Shown: in pieces, positions 21,756 to 32,220 of the stretch | How the letters are laid out: the number at the start of each line of letters is the position of its first letter | How positions within the stretch are numbered: the stretch's first letter is position 1 | From: Fulvia fulva | Lineage: Eukaryota > Ascomycota > Dothideomycetes > Mycosphaerellales > Mycosphaerellaceae | DNA: 64,000 nucleotides | Assembly (NCBI RefSeq): GCF_020509005.1 | Contig: NC_063020.1 | Span: forward strand, 2,356,001-2,420,000 | Reading direction: 5' to 3' | Notes under the pieces: model-generated | Databases searched by the model: none | What the model saw: only the letters and a program-made list of their open reading frames with translations | Told to the model about the DNA's origin: nothing | Made by a program: the position numbers and the translations under genes

Positions 21756-22592
21756 ATGCTGAAGACTGCACTCACAGTATGGCGCCGATCGAGCGAAAAG
21801 GCCTTGATCAAGAGTCTCCCGCAGCAGCACAGGAAGAGCTCGAGCCAACGGCCTCGATTCACAAAGGAGATACTTCAAGGTCTGGCGAGATATGACATTG
21901 ATTCCCCTGAGCGAGAACACGCCGAGCGTTCGTTCGTACTACTGCTCCGTAAACAAGCACAACATTGCATTGCACGAAAGGTACAGGAACTTTGTTCGTA
22001 GTCCTCCTTCAACGTCACGAATAGCATCATCGCACTGAGTCGGAAGAAGAATTACACCGCAGAACAAGAACGACGGATCGCACTCCAGATCCACAGAATT
22101 CTGTACAGGGTGCAGGACGTCCGACGGAACAGAATGCGCTCGCAAGGACTTTTGGCGTCCACATCGCACAGATCCCACGGCTTCAGCAAGAAGCGACAGC
22201 CTTTCGAGCCCCGGGAGGATTACTTCAAGGATCCTGACGATTGGGCTAGTCCGACTTACGGCATGCCAGAGCTGTTCCACCAATGCTTCGGGACAAGAAA
22301 AGATGGAAATGTTCTGCACTATATGACGTGTATCGAGCTCAATCTGCGAGCGTGGAGGGAAGATGATCTGGTAATGCTTGAGTCCGCCTTCGAAAAAGCT
22401 CGAAGTGTGGTTTTTGTCGAGAAACGGACGCTGTCAGGCAAGCGATTGGTTGGCTGGTGTAATAGCGATGGATCGGTACCTGGGTACTGGTGGTATGAAA
22501 AGGCTGGACTGCAGCTGTTGCCCTGTGAAGGGGAGACTGAGGACAATGACCGCAAGATGATCGACAGACTCATGGACTCATGGCTTGAGTGA
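21756..22592 (+). CDS. Hypothetical protein, probably two exons, junction uncertain
   Basis: Two open segments, 21756-21948 and roughly 22063-22592, look like parts of one gene. The best junction I can find is a GT donor at 21949 and an AG acceptor at 22061-22062 (114 bp), which joins '...RSFVLLL' to 'ERRIALQIHRILYRVQD' in frame. The second part is clearly protein-like ('FHQCFGTRKDGNVLHYMT', 'SAFEKARSVVFVEKRT', 'GYWWYEKAGLQLLPC'). I do not recognise the family. The first exon and the start codon are the weakest part of the model; the second exon is more secure. Confidence 0.45.
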
Positions 22593-24417
22593 GGAAGCGT
22601 GAAGATCAGAACGATGCGGTCCGATACAGAGCACGAACCATGGCGACTCTGGCACCAGCAGAAATGTCGGCTTCCGGACCAGATCTCTGGTCCTAGTAGA
22701 ACAGCGTTTCACCTGGTTGGTTGTGGCAACCGAACTATGGAGAGCATCTCGCGCATTCATTTTCACACAAGGGAGGGCTCAGAGTGTGACTGCAGATGGA
22801 TGATTCTTCGATGCATATCGATCTTGTAGCCTTCCACACGCCAATCGTGGTATCAACGGGAAATATATGTAGTCAAGGTAGCCTTCGCGGTCGCTCCAGC
22901 TTCCTGCACAACTCGTGTATTGCAGCGCTGACTGATCGTGGCTGATCACATGTCAGCACTAGCCGTGTCGGTCCCCATGCACCCGCGAAGTAAGGATCGG
23001 CAGGAACATCGAAGCTCGCGTGCAGGATGATGAGCAGGCGTTGTGCAAGCAATGCGACGTGTGCACGCGATAATGGAGCGCGTCCAACGTCTTCAATATC
23101 ATTCTTGTCGTACTGTCGTACTCGCTTCATGCTGTTTCATAAGCCGATACGGCCCGGCCCGGCACGCGATGTCAATTTCGAATGGCGATGCCTGTCGCCA
23201 AGCAAGGAAGGGCTATCAATAGTTCGACTGCACACAGCTGTCAATCTTTCAAGTCTTTGTCTTGATGGAGGAAGCGACGCAAGGGAGGATCAGTCGAAAG
23301 CTGCTGCCTCGCTGACCGAAAGTTGGGAGCGTGGGCTGGAGCAGAGCAGAGCTGATGAGAGGGCTGTACAGTAAGAGCTGTCGATGCCCAGAGGCTCGGA
23401 CGGGTTCGGATGAAACAGAGAGCTCGGCACCTCGGGAACTTCTCACAGCTTGCTGCCAGCCACGCCAGCCTGCCAACGGCTGCCGGGACCAGCCAAGTCC
23501 GTCGAATGTTGTGCATGCGCCGCGGACGGTGACAAAGCCTGCCGCCCATGCGAATGTCGCCATTATCATGGTCAAGGTGCCTGGTGTATCTGCCAGTCGG
23601 TACCACACGACGCCTGTACCGCCATCAACACACAGAACACCGTCAACAACAGCACACGACATCCCGCGGCCACGTGAAGTCTACCCGACATGGAGAGGAT
23701 GATGGATGGATGATGGCGCCAAGCTGCACACAGCTATGGCCATTCAGCGCATCAGAAACAGCTGCAGGAAACGCCTTTTCACAGCAAAAGAGCGGCTCCT
23801 GGCTGGTCCGAGTAATCCGCTGACAGCGCCTGATTATGTAGCAGCAGCTGCCAGCTGGACGTGCTTCGATGGCAGACAATGACATGCAGACCGACAAGCG
23901 CTTGGCCCCGAGCAACCTGATGTTTTCCTCACATTCCACTGCGTCTGCTGCTGATCTGATCCGTCCTCTGTGCACTGTGAACAGCACATAGAGCATCCTC
24001 TTGATTTTATTCTTTGCTGTGGCGGATCCTCGAAATTGCCAGGATCCGTATCTCGGGTGCTCGCGTGCACTATCCACACTTGAGGCTCATTTGATCGACG
24101 GGGCTCATCTCCGTCTTTGAACAACGTCTTCAACCACTGGCCAGCAGCAAAAGAGCATCCAGCCCACATCGCAACGCGAGCAGAAGTCTGTACAGCAGCA
24201 ATATACCCCCGACGCCCAACTGTCACACCACACCGCCCATCCGCAGCCCATTGCACTCGACAACCACCCTGTGCCGCCGTGCGACATCACACCGGCAGTG
24301 CAAGCGGCCTAGCGCCTGCCCTCAAAGTCTCAAACACAAGTCGCCGTCCACCACCACGCCGCCGTCCTCCTTTACCACCGCGACGCCTACCAGTACCAGG
24401 ACGACCACATTGTCACC
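22593..24417. other. Long intergenic region upstream of AUR1
   Basis: This 1.8-kb stretch has short frames on both strands but none with similarity or convincing splice structure. The right end (24200-24417) is C/A-rich and ends with 'TCACC' before the AUR1 ATG, consistent with promoter and leader. Confidence 0.5.
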
Positions 24418-25767
24418 ATGAGGGCGCAGTACTTCTCGCTCAACGGCGATGGCCAGACTCGCTTCTCCTTCACCATGCCGCGCGTGCCCTTCTCCCTCCC
24501 GAGTCTACCCATCTCCGTACCACATCGCATACGGCGCCGCTTCCGGTCGACGAGGTCCAAGATACGATCACGACAAGCACCCACCTCGTCGATAGCCTCT
24601 CTCGAGACCTCCTTCAACCCTGCAGACACCATCCGAGCGTCACGAACACATCATTGGAGCTATTATGATGCGCAATATCTCTTCCTGGCGATAGTAGGCA
24701 TATTCAGCTTGTGCATGATCGAGACACCGGGATCTCTACAAAAGAGCGTAGTCGCAACGCTGCTCATGACCAGCTTAGTGATACCGATCACGCGGCAGTT
24801 CTTCCTGCCATTCCTACCGATAGCAGGCTGGCTCATCCTCTTCTACGCATGTCAGTTCATCCCAGGCGAGTATAGACCAGGCATTTGGGTACGAGTCCTT
24901 CCGGCATTGGAGAACATTCTCTACGGCGCAAACCTCAGCAACATCCTGTCAGCACACAAAAGCGCCGTGCTAGACGTGCTCGCGTGGTTACCATATGGTA
25001 TCACACATTTTGGCGCACCATTCGTCTGCACTGGACTGATGTTCATCTTTGGCCCACCAAGCACCGCGCCCACATTCGCAAGGGCTTTCGGATACATGAA
25101 CATGGCTGGTGTCATGATTCAGATCTTGTTCCCCTGCAGTGCTCCATGGTACGAGAACATGTACGGTCTGGCTCCAGCGAACTACTCGATACCCGGATCG
25201 CCTGCTGGTCTGGCCGCAATTGACAAGCTCTTCGGCATCGATCTGTACACCTCAACATTCACGGCGTCCCCACTCGTGTTTGGCGCCTTTCCATCGCTAC
25301 ACTCGGCGAATGCGACCATTGAGGCCCTCTTCATGTCACACACCTTCCCCAAACTACGACCACTGTTCGTCCTGTACGCCCTCTGGATGTGGTATGCGAC
25401 CATGTACCTGAGCCATCACTACGCTATCGATCTTGTTGGTGGAAGCTGCATCGCCGCGATTGCATACTTCACCGCAAAGGGTAGCTTCCTGCCACGGTTA
25501 CAGCCTGGAAAGATGTTCCGGTGGGACTACGATTATGTCGAGTTTGGCGAGGAGAAGGATGCGTATGCTTACGGCATCAACGACATGGACGAGTATGAGC
25601 TCGCACTGCACGGCGACAGCGACGAGTGGACGATAGGCTCATCCTCCAGCTTTTCGAGCAGCAGCCGCGAGCCGTCAACTGGCATGCGATCACCCGTGTC
25701 TGACCACGAATCATGGGAAGGCGACACATTAGCGTCCGCATCCGACAACGAGTATCAGAAAGCATAA
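24418..25767 (+). CDS. AUR1: AUR1, inositol phosphorylceramide synthase catalytic subunit
   Basis: A single exon of 449 residues. IPC synthase transfers phosphoinositol from phosphatidylinositol to ceramide in the Golgi, an essential fungal step and the target of aureobasidin A. The PAP2/AUR1 fold is evident: several hydrophobic helices, 'GAFPSLHSANATIEALF' with His295, and 'YLSHHYAIDLVGG' with His334 and Asp338. These match yeast His294, His341 and Asp345, including the four-residue spacing of the last pair. The N-terminal ~70 residues are basic and Ser-rich, and the C-terminal ~110 residues are acidic and Ser-rich, both cytosolic-looking. A second in-frame ATG at 24475 exists, but the first has a good context (CACC before ATG). 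Confidence 0.93.
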   Translation: MRAQYFSLNGDGQTRFSFTMPRVPFSLPSLPISVPHRIRRRFRSTRSKIRSRQAPTSSIASLETSFNPADTIRASRTHHWSYYDAQYLFLAIVGIFSLCMIETPGSLQKSVVATLLMTSLVIPITRQFFLPFLPIAGWLILFYACQFIPGEYRPGIWVRVLPALENILYGANLSNILSAHKSAVLDVLAWLPYGITHFGAPFVCTGLMFIFGPPSTAPTFARAFGYMNMAGVMIQILFPCSAPWYENMYGLAPANYSIPGSPAGLAAIDKLFGIDLYTSTFTASPLVFGAFPSLHSANATIEALFMSHTFPKLRPLFVLYALWMWYATMYLSHHYAIDLVGGSCIAAIAYFTAKGSFLPRLQPGKMFRWDYDYVEFGEEKDAYAYGINDMDEYELALHGDSDEWTIGSSSSFSSSSREPSTGMRSPVSDHESWEGDTLASASDNEYQKA

Positions 25768-26712
25768 TACGCGGCCATAGCGCTCGACCTCTTGAACCCT
25801 GATCGCACCTAAAGCAGGACACAACTGACCTGCGTTGACGATATTGATGACCTGTATGGCGCGGCGCATGTTTTGATCTTTTTTGACGGCATTTCAGCGC
25901 TTCCATCATCAGCAGCAAGAAGAACCTGGGCAACGAAGTTTCTTTTGGAATTACTCTCCTGGGAAAGCGATGCGAACGGCGTTTGTCTTTGCGAGAAGTT
26001 ACCAGCCCTCCGAGCTCAGCACTATTTAACGACAGTCGGCAAGCTCGTGACGATTGGCGAGATACCCTACATTCGCTTTTTGCTTGTATTATCTGTATAG
26101 GCGAACACACGTTCGCTAGGGGTTGCGGTGCACTCGGGAGTGTGGGGAGGCAGGATATGTGCATACAGGTGCATAGACATGGGATAGAGATCTCTGTGAG
26201 GAAGATAGCATGGCCGCGAGAGTACCTCGAGAGGAGTCATTCGGCGCGGTGTCCGTGGGACTGGGTGGACATGGGATGGGTCACGACCTCACGCTGCGCA
26301 TTTTCAAGATCCTCCAGCTGTGGACCTGTACATATTGTAATGCATAATCAGTGTGCTGAAAGGAGATTCGAAGGTTTCACACCAGTTTGATATTTGAGTG
26401 TTTCGGTTTGATAAGTGTAAAGACGTTGATATAAGCAATGGCATGGCCGTGCTCTGTCTTGCCCGGCATGTTCCTGCCCCTTTCGGCACTACGTGGCGCG
26501 TGCCTTCCTCTCGCGGCCAGATTTGCATGTGAACCCGGCCGGACCTTGTCCTAACTTCACGTCCTCTGCTTGCCATATCTGTACAACAGTGTATCTTCCC
26601 ACAGTGGGTATCTGTACACCTCAGAAACGCCATCCCACTGCCCATGCTGTACATTGCCATCTCCATTTAGACCGTCCGCCGAAGACCTTTCCCCTGGCTC
26701 TTACGTCTCCCT
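25768..26712. other. Convergent intergenic region between AUR1 and the uL11m gene
   Basis: About 945 bases between two converging genes. A 120-codon minus frame (26304-26666) and plus frames exist, but none has family similarity. Confidence 0.5.
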
Positions 26713-27306
26713 TCAAGGCACAATAGCAACTCCTATACTCCCAGCCTGCGCCACTACACTCTTCACCATTCCCTCCAGACTGATTCCCGATAACCTCGTC
26801 TCCGCCTGCTTCATCTTTGCGATTTCGTACACATGCTTGAGACTGACCTGTCCCACCGTGCCCAAGCCTGCGTTTCCTGGTGGCGCGCTTCCTGTGAATG
26901 TCGCTTTCCCTGCTGCGGCGAGATCTGCCCGTGACTTGGGGCCGCCGGTGTTGCCGGCGCCTTTTAGTTTGTTTTTGATGGGACTCACGCCAGCGGCGGA
27001 GAGGAGGAGGGAGGCTGTGGGTGGAGTGCGGAGTTCGAAGTGGAAGGAGCGGTCGGGGCGGACGGTCACGCGGGCGGGGATGGGGGTGCCGACGATGTAG
27101 TTTGCGGTGCGGGCGTTGAATTCCTGTGTCGACGATTAGATGGGGCGATGTATGTATACTATGAATTATTGAGTAACCTTGCAGAAGTCCATGGACTTCA
27201 CACCTTTACTTCCCAATGCTGGACCTACAGGAGGCGATGGAGAGGCCTGCCCGGCGCCGACGATAAGCTTGACGATCTGATCGCCTTGCACTATGCGCTT
27301 GGCCAT
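26713..27306 (-). CDS. MRPL19: Mitochondrial large-subunit ribosomal protein uL11m
   Basis: Two exons on the minus strand (27178-27306 and 26713-27123) flank a 54-bp GT-AG intron, giving 179 residues. The spliced N-terminus contains '[19 protein letters not shown]', the highly conserved proline-rich loop of L11 that contacts 23S-type rRNA and the GTPase centre. It continues across the junction as 'SMDFCK' + '[19 protein letters not shown]', an exact family match. The C-terminal RNA-binding domain includes '[19 protein letters not shown]'. The basic N-terminus doubles as the import signal. It is divergent from the DUF6594 gene. Confidence 0.92.
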
Positions 27307-28052
27307 GGTGGTGGATGATACTGCTCACAGGGCACATGTCACACGCGCAGCAATGGCAGCAGGTTGCAGCGCGGGAGTGATCGTACCGAGACAATGTCCG
27401 CCACGTGATGTGCCGATCGATCTCCCGGAAGGCTCAGCCGAGCAACACCGGTCGACACCCCCTCCACGAGAGCAGCAGCAGCAGCTTCTGCCGCACTGGA
27501 ATGTGAAGCGTACCGTCTTCGAGGCCCTCTCTTTTCGACTTCACTCCCACTGCGACGGGTCTGCATGCGCACACCTCGGGGCATACAGCCAACAGGGCCA
27601 GCACGTTGGCCACTACTCGCGCACGTCGTCTGCACCTCTGCTGCAGCGCCGGTCCGCCCGCCAGCGCATCTCGCGCATCTTGATGCCGACTTCCACCATT
27701 TCCAACGTCCGGAGCGCAACTGGCGCTTCCTGGTCAAGCCTGTTTCCCACAGCCCCTGAGCCTGAGCCTATCTGCTCACGCCCAGGAGTCGTACAGCCCA
27801 TCCTGCTGGCTGCAGTGAGACACCATCTCTCCTGTTGCTGTTCGCGTGCGGGCGTGCTCTTGTCTGCTCTACTTGCGTTTGCTGGGACATGCCCTCCAGC
27901 AATCGTGCTGCTCCACGTTCCGCTCCTGCTGTTTCATCGCTTGCTTTGGGGCTCCTGCATCACCACCACCATGAGCCCGCGCACTCGCCCAGCACGCTTC
28001 CAGATCCACTGACTCAGTCTGTAGAGGCCATCCCGGCGCTGTGCAAAAGGCA
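27307..28052. promoter_or_regulatory. Divergent intergenic region between the uL11m gene and the DUF6594 gene
   Basis: About 745 bases containing both promoters and the leader of the plus-strand gene. A 239-codon plus frame (27293-28012) crosses it but is low-complexity (Cys, Arg, His, Gln-rich) and overlaps the uL11m start, so it is taken as chance in GC-rich DNA. A CAG run lies near 27471-27485. Confidence 0.5.
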
Positions 28053-30390
28053 ATGGTAAGTACTATATACAGCACTCGTCTCACCAGCTCTCCTTGCATG
28101 CACTGCACACACTTTGCAACTAACGCCGACCGCTGCGCTTTTGCAGACAGACGTCGCAGGACGAGCATCGCCGCGTGTACCTCCGAAACTCATGGTCTCG
28201 CGGCCGCAGGAAGACGTAGCAAACACGTCCATAAGACCTACCCTGGCGTCCAGAAGACGGAGCCAGACCGAAAGCTCCGCGGTCAAGGGAGTGGGCAAGC
28301 AAGCTGCTGTAGACTGGGTTGGTGTCAATGAGGACTCTCCTGGTCGACGCAGGAGACAGCCAAAGCGGAACATAGATCGATCAAGTGCGGTGTCAAGCAG
28401 TCGTGGTATGAGAAATACCGAGAGCGTGGTTGGCGGCTTTCTACCAAAGCTAAGCCGGATACTGGAGTTGAGTGAATCCAAGGCCACCTCACGACAAAGT
28501 CGAAGCGGATCGGACGCTCGAAAGCACCGTGACCAGAGTATTGCTCGTAGGCATCGATACCGAGAGGACGTCTTAGTAGAATATCGCCGACCAGTGAGAC
28601 ATAAATCAGGCGGTGTGCACAGACGCTCCGAGAGTGGATTCAAAGTCAACCCATCACTATTATCAGTACTTTCCAGCTTGACTAGGACTTCGGGTAGATC
28701 AAGTGATAGCAGTACTACGATCACACAGCAGTCTTACGATCGCCGTGGTGAAGAGCCTCGCGGAGAAAGCAGAGCTCTGAACATCCCGGAGACCGAACGG
28801 AACGGCAAAAGGCCAAGCTCGCCCAACGTCTTCGACTTCATGGACGCCACTTCAGTGGACGAAGGCCATGGCGGTCGATCAACTTATTCATCGTCGTCGT
28901 CGTCGTCGTCGTCGCAATACGAACCTTCAGAGGCTGGATCCAGTGAACGGTCCGGAACTCCGTCGTCTCAATCTACATTCCCATCACCGACTGCAACACG
29001 GCACTCTAGCTTGACCGGAAGTGTAGCAGAACTTCGTCGCAAATATGACAGTCAGTATGCGACATCGATCAGCTCTGGCGGGTCTGTGCGAAGTGGTAGT
29101 AAAAGTCCCGAGGTGCCAGGACGTAGCATCAAGAGACTGAGCAAAGTGAGGAATGACCTGGACGAGCGTGACGAGCTGGATGCAGAAGCGAAGAGTCAGA
29201 TTGAAGTCACTCACGATGGAAGTCAACGCTCATCCTCAGTGTCCTCCCGCTCATCGCGACCTTCACGACGGCACGCCGAGAAGCAGAGCAGCCAAGAAGA
29301 TGCTATGCGTCAGCATCTGGCATCATCCCAGCACATTCAGCACCACATGATCGATCCCGTCTATGGACAACATCGGTCACACTCTGCCTCATCACATGGC
29401 TCGGCAGGATCTGCTCGCGCGTATGCGCAGGTGCAGGCGCAGGCGCAGGCCCATTACATGGCGATGCAGCAGTACCAGTATCCTTCGCCACAGGCATATG
29501 CGGTTCCACCCCAGGCAATGAACGGCCATGTCGCGCAAGTGCCCGAGAGAATACCGGCTCCTGATGCCCCTGATCTTAGTCAACGGACAATCACTGGGTA
29601 TGAGCAATTGGCAACCGAGCTCGCGAGCGAGGGATCTGGAGTGGTGCCCATCTATCGCAAGTTCGAATACCTCAACCATCGGATCTTGCTGCATCTTCAG
29701 GACGAGCTCTCGGAGATGGAAGAACACCTGCGGCGGCTGGACGAGATCATCGCCCAGATGGAGCCTCAACCTTCCACAGTTGAACGAGCACCTGCCTCGA
29801 GACGTGGCGACGCCTTCAATGGCAGCCAGATCCACCATCAACGGACCGAGCTCCTTGGTCGCATCTTCCTCAAGACCGAACAATACAATCGTGCCATGTC
29901 TTCCTTCGCGACGATGGCCAAGGACTCCTGCCCAGCCGAGAAGTTGCAAGTAATAGCCTACCAACACTGGCTGAAAGAGAAAGCCGCCATCCACGAAATT
30001 GAGACTCGCTTCCTGCAGAGTGAGAAAGATCTCATCCAGCCCGGGAAAGCAAAACTGGTACTACCGCCAGCGCAATCACCGGAGCCTTTGTACCGGCCCA
30101 CTAAGCATGCCGCACTCACATGTCTCCCGGTGGCATTGATGCTACCCCTTCTCCTGTTCGCTCTGATCCCAACATTGACCGGTCGCTTGGTAGTGACGAC
30201 CCTGATCGCCTGCGGTACTTTCATGGTCGCCGCCACGACGAGAATACGACATCTCATGCCTGCGCGGGAATGGGCCGTCTGTGGTGCGGCGTATGTGCTG
30301 CTGATGGCAGCGATTGCAGGGTGCATACCGCAGCATGGTATGCCAGTGGGACCTGGTAGTGGTGGTGTGCAGGTGACGTATTGGAGATGA
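28053..30390 (+). CDS. DUF6594 membrane-anchored protein with a long disordered N-terminus
   Basis: The gene is read as ATG at 28053-28055, an intron 28056-28146 (GTAAGT donor, CTAAC branch-like site, TTTTGCAG acceptor), and exon 28147-30390, giving 748 residues. Residues 1-450 are Ser/Arg-rich and disordered, with an eight-Ser run from a (TCG)8 microsatellite and an Ala-Gln repeat near 29430-29460. The C-terminal third matches the fungal DUF6594 domain: 'GYEQLATELASEGSGVVPI', then 'IYRKFEYLNHRILLHLQDE' and coiled helices. It ends in two or three transmembrane segments ('ALMLPLLLFALIPTL', 'LVVTTLIACGTFMVAA', 'AVCGAAYVLLMAAIAG'). Function unknown. If the intron is not used, a frame without an ATG near the intron end would have to start at a later Met. 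Confidence 0.75.
28891..28914 (+). repeat. (TCG)8 microsatellite encoding a serine run
   Basis: Eight uninterrupted TCG units inside the disordered region of the DUF6594 protein, read as Ser. Likely length-polymorphic. Confidence 0.9.
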
Positions 30391-30577
30391 TGAGTTTTTG
30401 ATGGCGTTTCATGGCGAAGTGACATGGGAGGAACGGATGGGATAGGATAGAGCGTGACTGGGACTGGGATTGGAGAGGATATGATACCCCATGGAGAAGA
30501 AGGACGAGGAGACGCGTAGACGGCTGGAATACTGCAATAGGTGAATCATCATCGTCGCTGAAATACAAGAAGCATAA

Positions 30578-30787
30578 TTATACTTTCGCCAGACCAGTCC
30601 CTTCGCGTTCTTTCCTATCCTGTTCGTCCAACCACCTCAGCATCCCTGTTTGCAACGGATACGATGGCCCCATCCACGTAGCTCTCTGCGTATGATCACG
30701 CTCGTGCGAGCCAGTGTTGGGGTGAATCAGGGCTGATAAGGGTCCGCGGTTGATTACGAGCCAGGAGACGAAGGCGCCGAATTGGTT
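30578..30787 (-). pseudogene. 3' exon remnant of a DOPA 4,5-dioxygenase-like gene
   Basis: On the minus strand a 69-codon segment ends at TAA (30578-30580). It contains 'QFGAFVSWLVINRGPLS' followed by 'ALIHPNTGSHERDHTQRA' and 'TWMG', the C-terminal signature (HPNTG...DHTxxAxWxG) of the DOPA 4,5-dioxygenase-like family. Its left end as read (30787) is preceded by TAG, a plausible 3' splice site. The family's N-terminal ~80 residues, with the first metal-binding His motif, are not recognisable in the 240 bases before the RIP-mutated repeats start near 31030. The gene therefore looks truncated at the repeat border; the missing exon may be lost or displaced. Family call is by motif recognition only. 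Confidence 0.6.
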
Positions 30788-31029
30788 CTACTCCTCGCCT
30801 GAGGCTTGTTGGAGGAAGTGACCACGTCAGCAGTATCGTCAACGATAGGTCTTCGTCATTGCCACTTTTCGTTACATGTACATTGATCGAGAATGGCGAA
30901 TGAACGATAGTCAAGTTGCGTGCCGATGGAAGATCCGCAGTCGGAAGGAAGCCACGGGCCCACGGGATAGAACTAGAACGCTAGCATAAACACCTGGTGC
31001 ACTCGGCTTTCCCGGTCCGCTGAATCGCG

Positions 31030-32220
31030 AGTTTTCTAAAAAACTTCAGAAAATAAGATATAACTTCGTAGTATAGCTAGATACGAGAATACAAATTTCT
31101 AGAAATATAGAACTAATATAGATCTATCGATAATCTGAGTTTCGTAATATTAAATACACTATAGTAGGAGTTATAGCTAACGTACTTCACTACTAAGCGG
31201 GCTATACTACCGAGCGGACCACTTTTGCTAAGAACTATACCACTTCTATAGATATAGCTATATAACTACTATTATAGCGTGTATTGTCTTCAAACGAGGC
31301 TAAACTGACCTTAGCTATCTAGGCTACGGAACGCTACGCGATAATTACGAATCGACTTACTACAAAGGTATATAACGCGTCTCGAACTATACTAGGGTAT
31401 CGATTGAATAGACGACCTCCTCGGGGTGACTACGAGCCTAATTTGAAGAAGCTTATAGAGCTAGAAGAGAGGGTAATACTTAAGTATATACTCGAGCTAG
31501 ATCTTAGAGGTTTCCCGCTATTAAAGGCTAGTATACGAGCAATAGCCGATTTATTACTATAAGAGAAGGGTCTTAAGCCTAATAGTCTTAATTAGATAGA
31601 CAGGTTTATTAGGCGGCATTATAAGCTAAAGGTTCGTATAACACCTAGATACGATCGTTAGCGAGCCCTAATAGAAGATCTAGACGTTATCGAGAAGTAG
31701 TTCTTACTTATACGTAATATAAAGGAGAAGTATAGTATCCTTAACTAGGACACCTATAACTTCGACGAGATAGGGTTTATAATAGGTGTTATTACGTCTT
31801 CGAGCGTCGTTACGGGTTTAGAAAAGCGTAGTAGAAAGAGGAAGGTCGTTTAATAGGGTAATAGAGAATAGGTAATAGTGATTAAGACTATCTTTATAGA
31901 CGGAATGGCGCTCCTACCCTACGTTATCCTTATAGGTAAACAGTATATTAGTACCTAGTACTAAGACGGTAACTGAGGTCTAGACTAGATAATCGGGCTA
32001 ATAGAGAACGGCTAGACTAACAATAAGTTTAGTATACGGTAGCTAGAGTATTTCTAGAAGTATACTATAGCTCGTACGACTAGAGTATAGAGACTACTTA
32101 TTATCGATAGCTACGAGAGCTATAACTCGAAGGCATTCTAGAATCTATATAAGGAATATAAGATCTTAGCCCTATATATACTATCGTACGCCTCGTACTT
32201 ACTCTAGCTATTAGATATAG
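31030..32220 (+). mobile_element. Fot1/pogo-like DNA transposon, left part, RIP-degraded
   Basis: From about 31300 the plus strand encodes, with many TAG/TAA stops created by CpA-to-TpA change, a pogo-type transposase: a CENP-B-like HTH region ('GYRLNRRPPRGDYEPNLKK'), then DDE segments such as 'YNFDEIGFIIGVI' and 'RLLIIDSYESYNSKAF'. It breaks off at 'LLDI' (32217) and resumes at 48608. The 31030-31300 part is non-coding and probably holds the terminal inverted repeat, whose exact end I could not fix. No intact frame remains. Confidence 0.75.
32205..32220. repeat. Left copy of the LINE-A target-site duplication
   Basis: TAGCTATTAGATATAG here recurs at 48592-48607. Keeping one copy makes the pogo frame continue from 'LLDI' to 'GCYLPLKK'. 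Confidence 0.8.

Noticed and set aside
26304..26666. 120-codon minus frame between AUR1 and the uL11m gene
   Set aside because: No recognisable motif, no splice-supported extension, and unusual composition for a protein.
27293..28012. 239-codon plus-strand frame
   Set aside because: Low-complexity Arg/Cys/His/Gln-rich translation with no domain; overlaps the uL11m start and the divergent promoter region.
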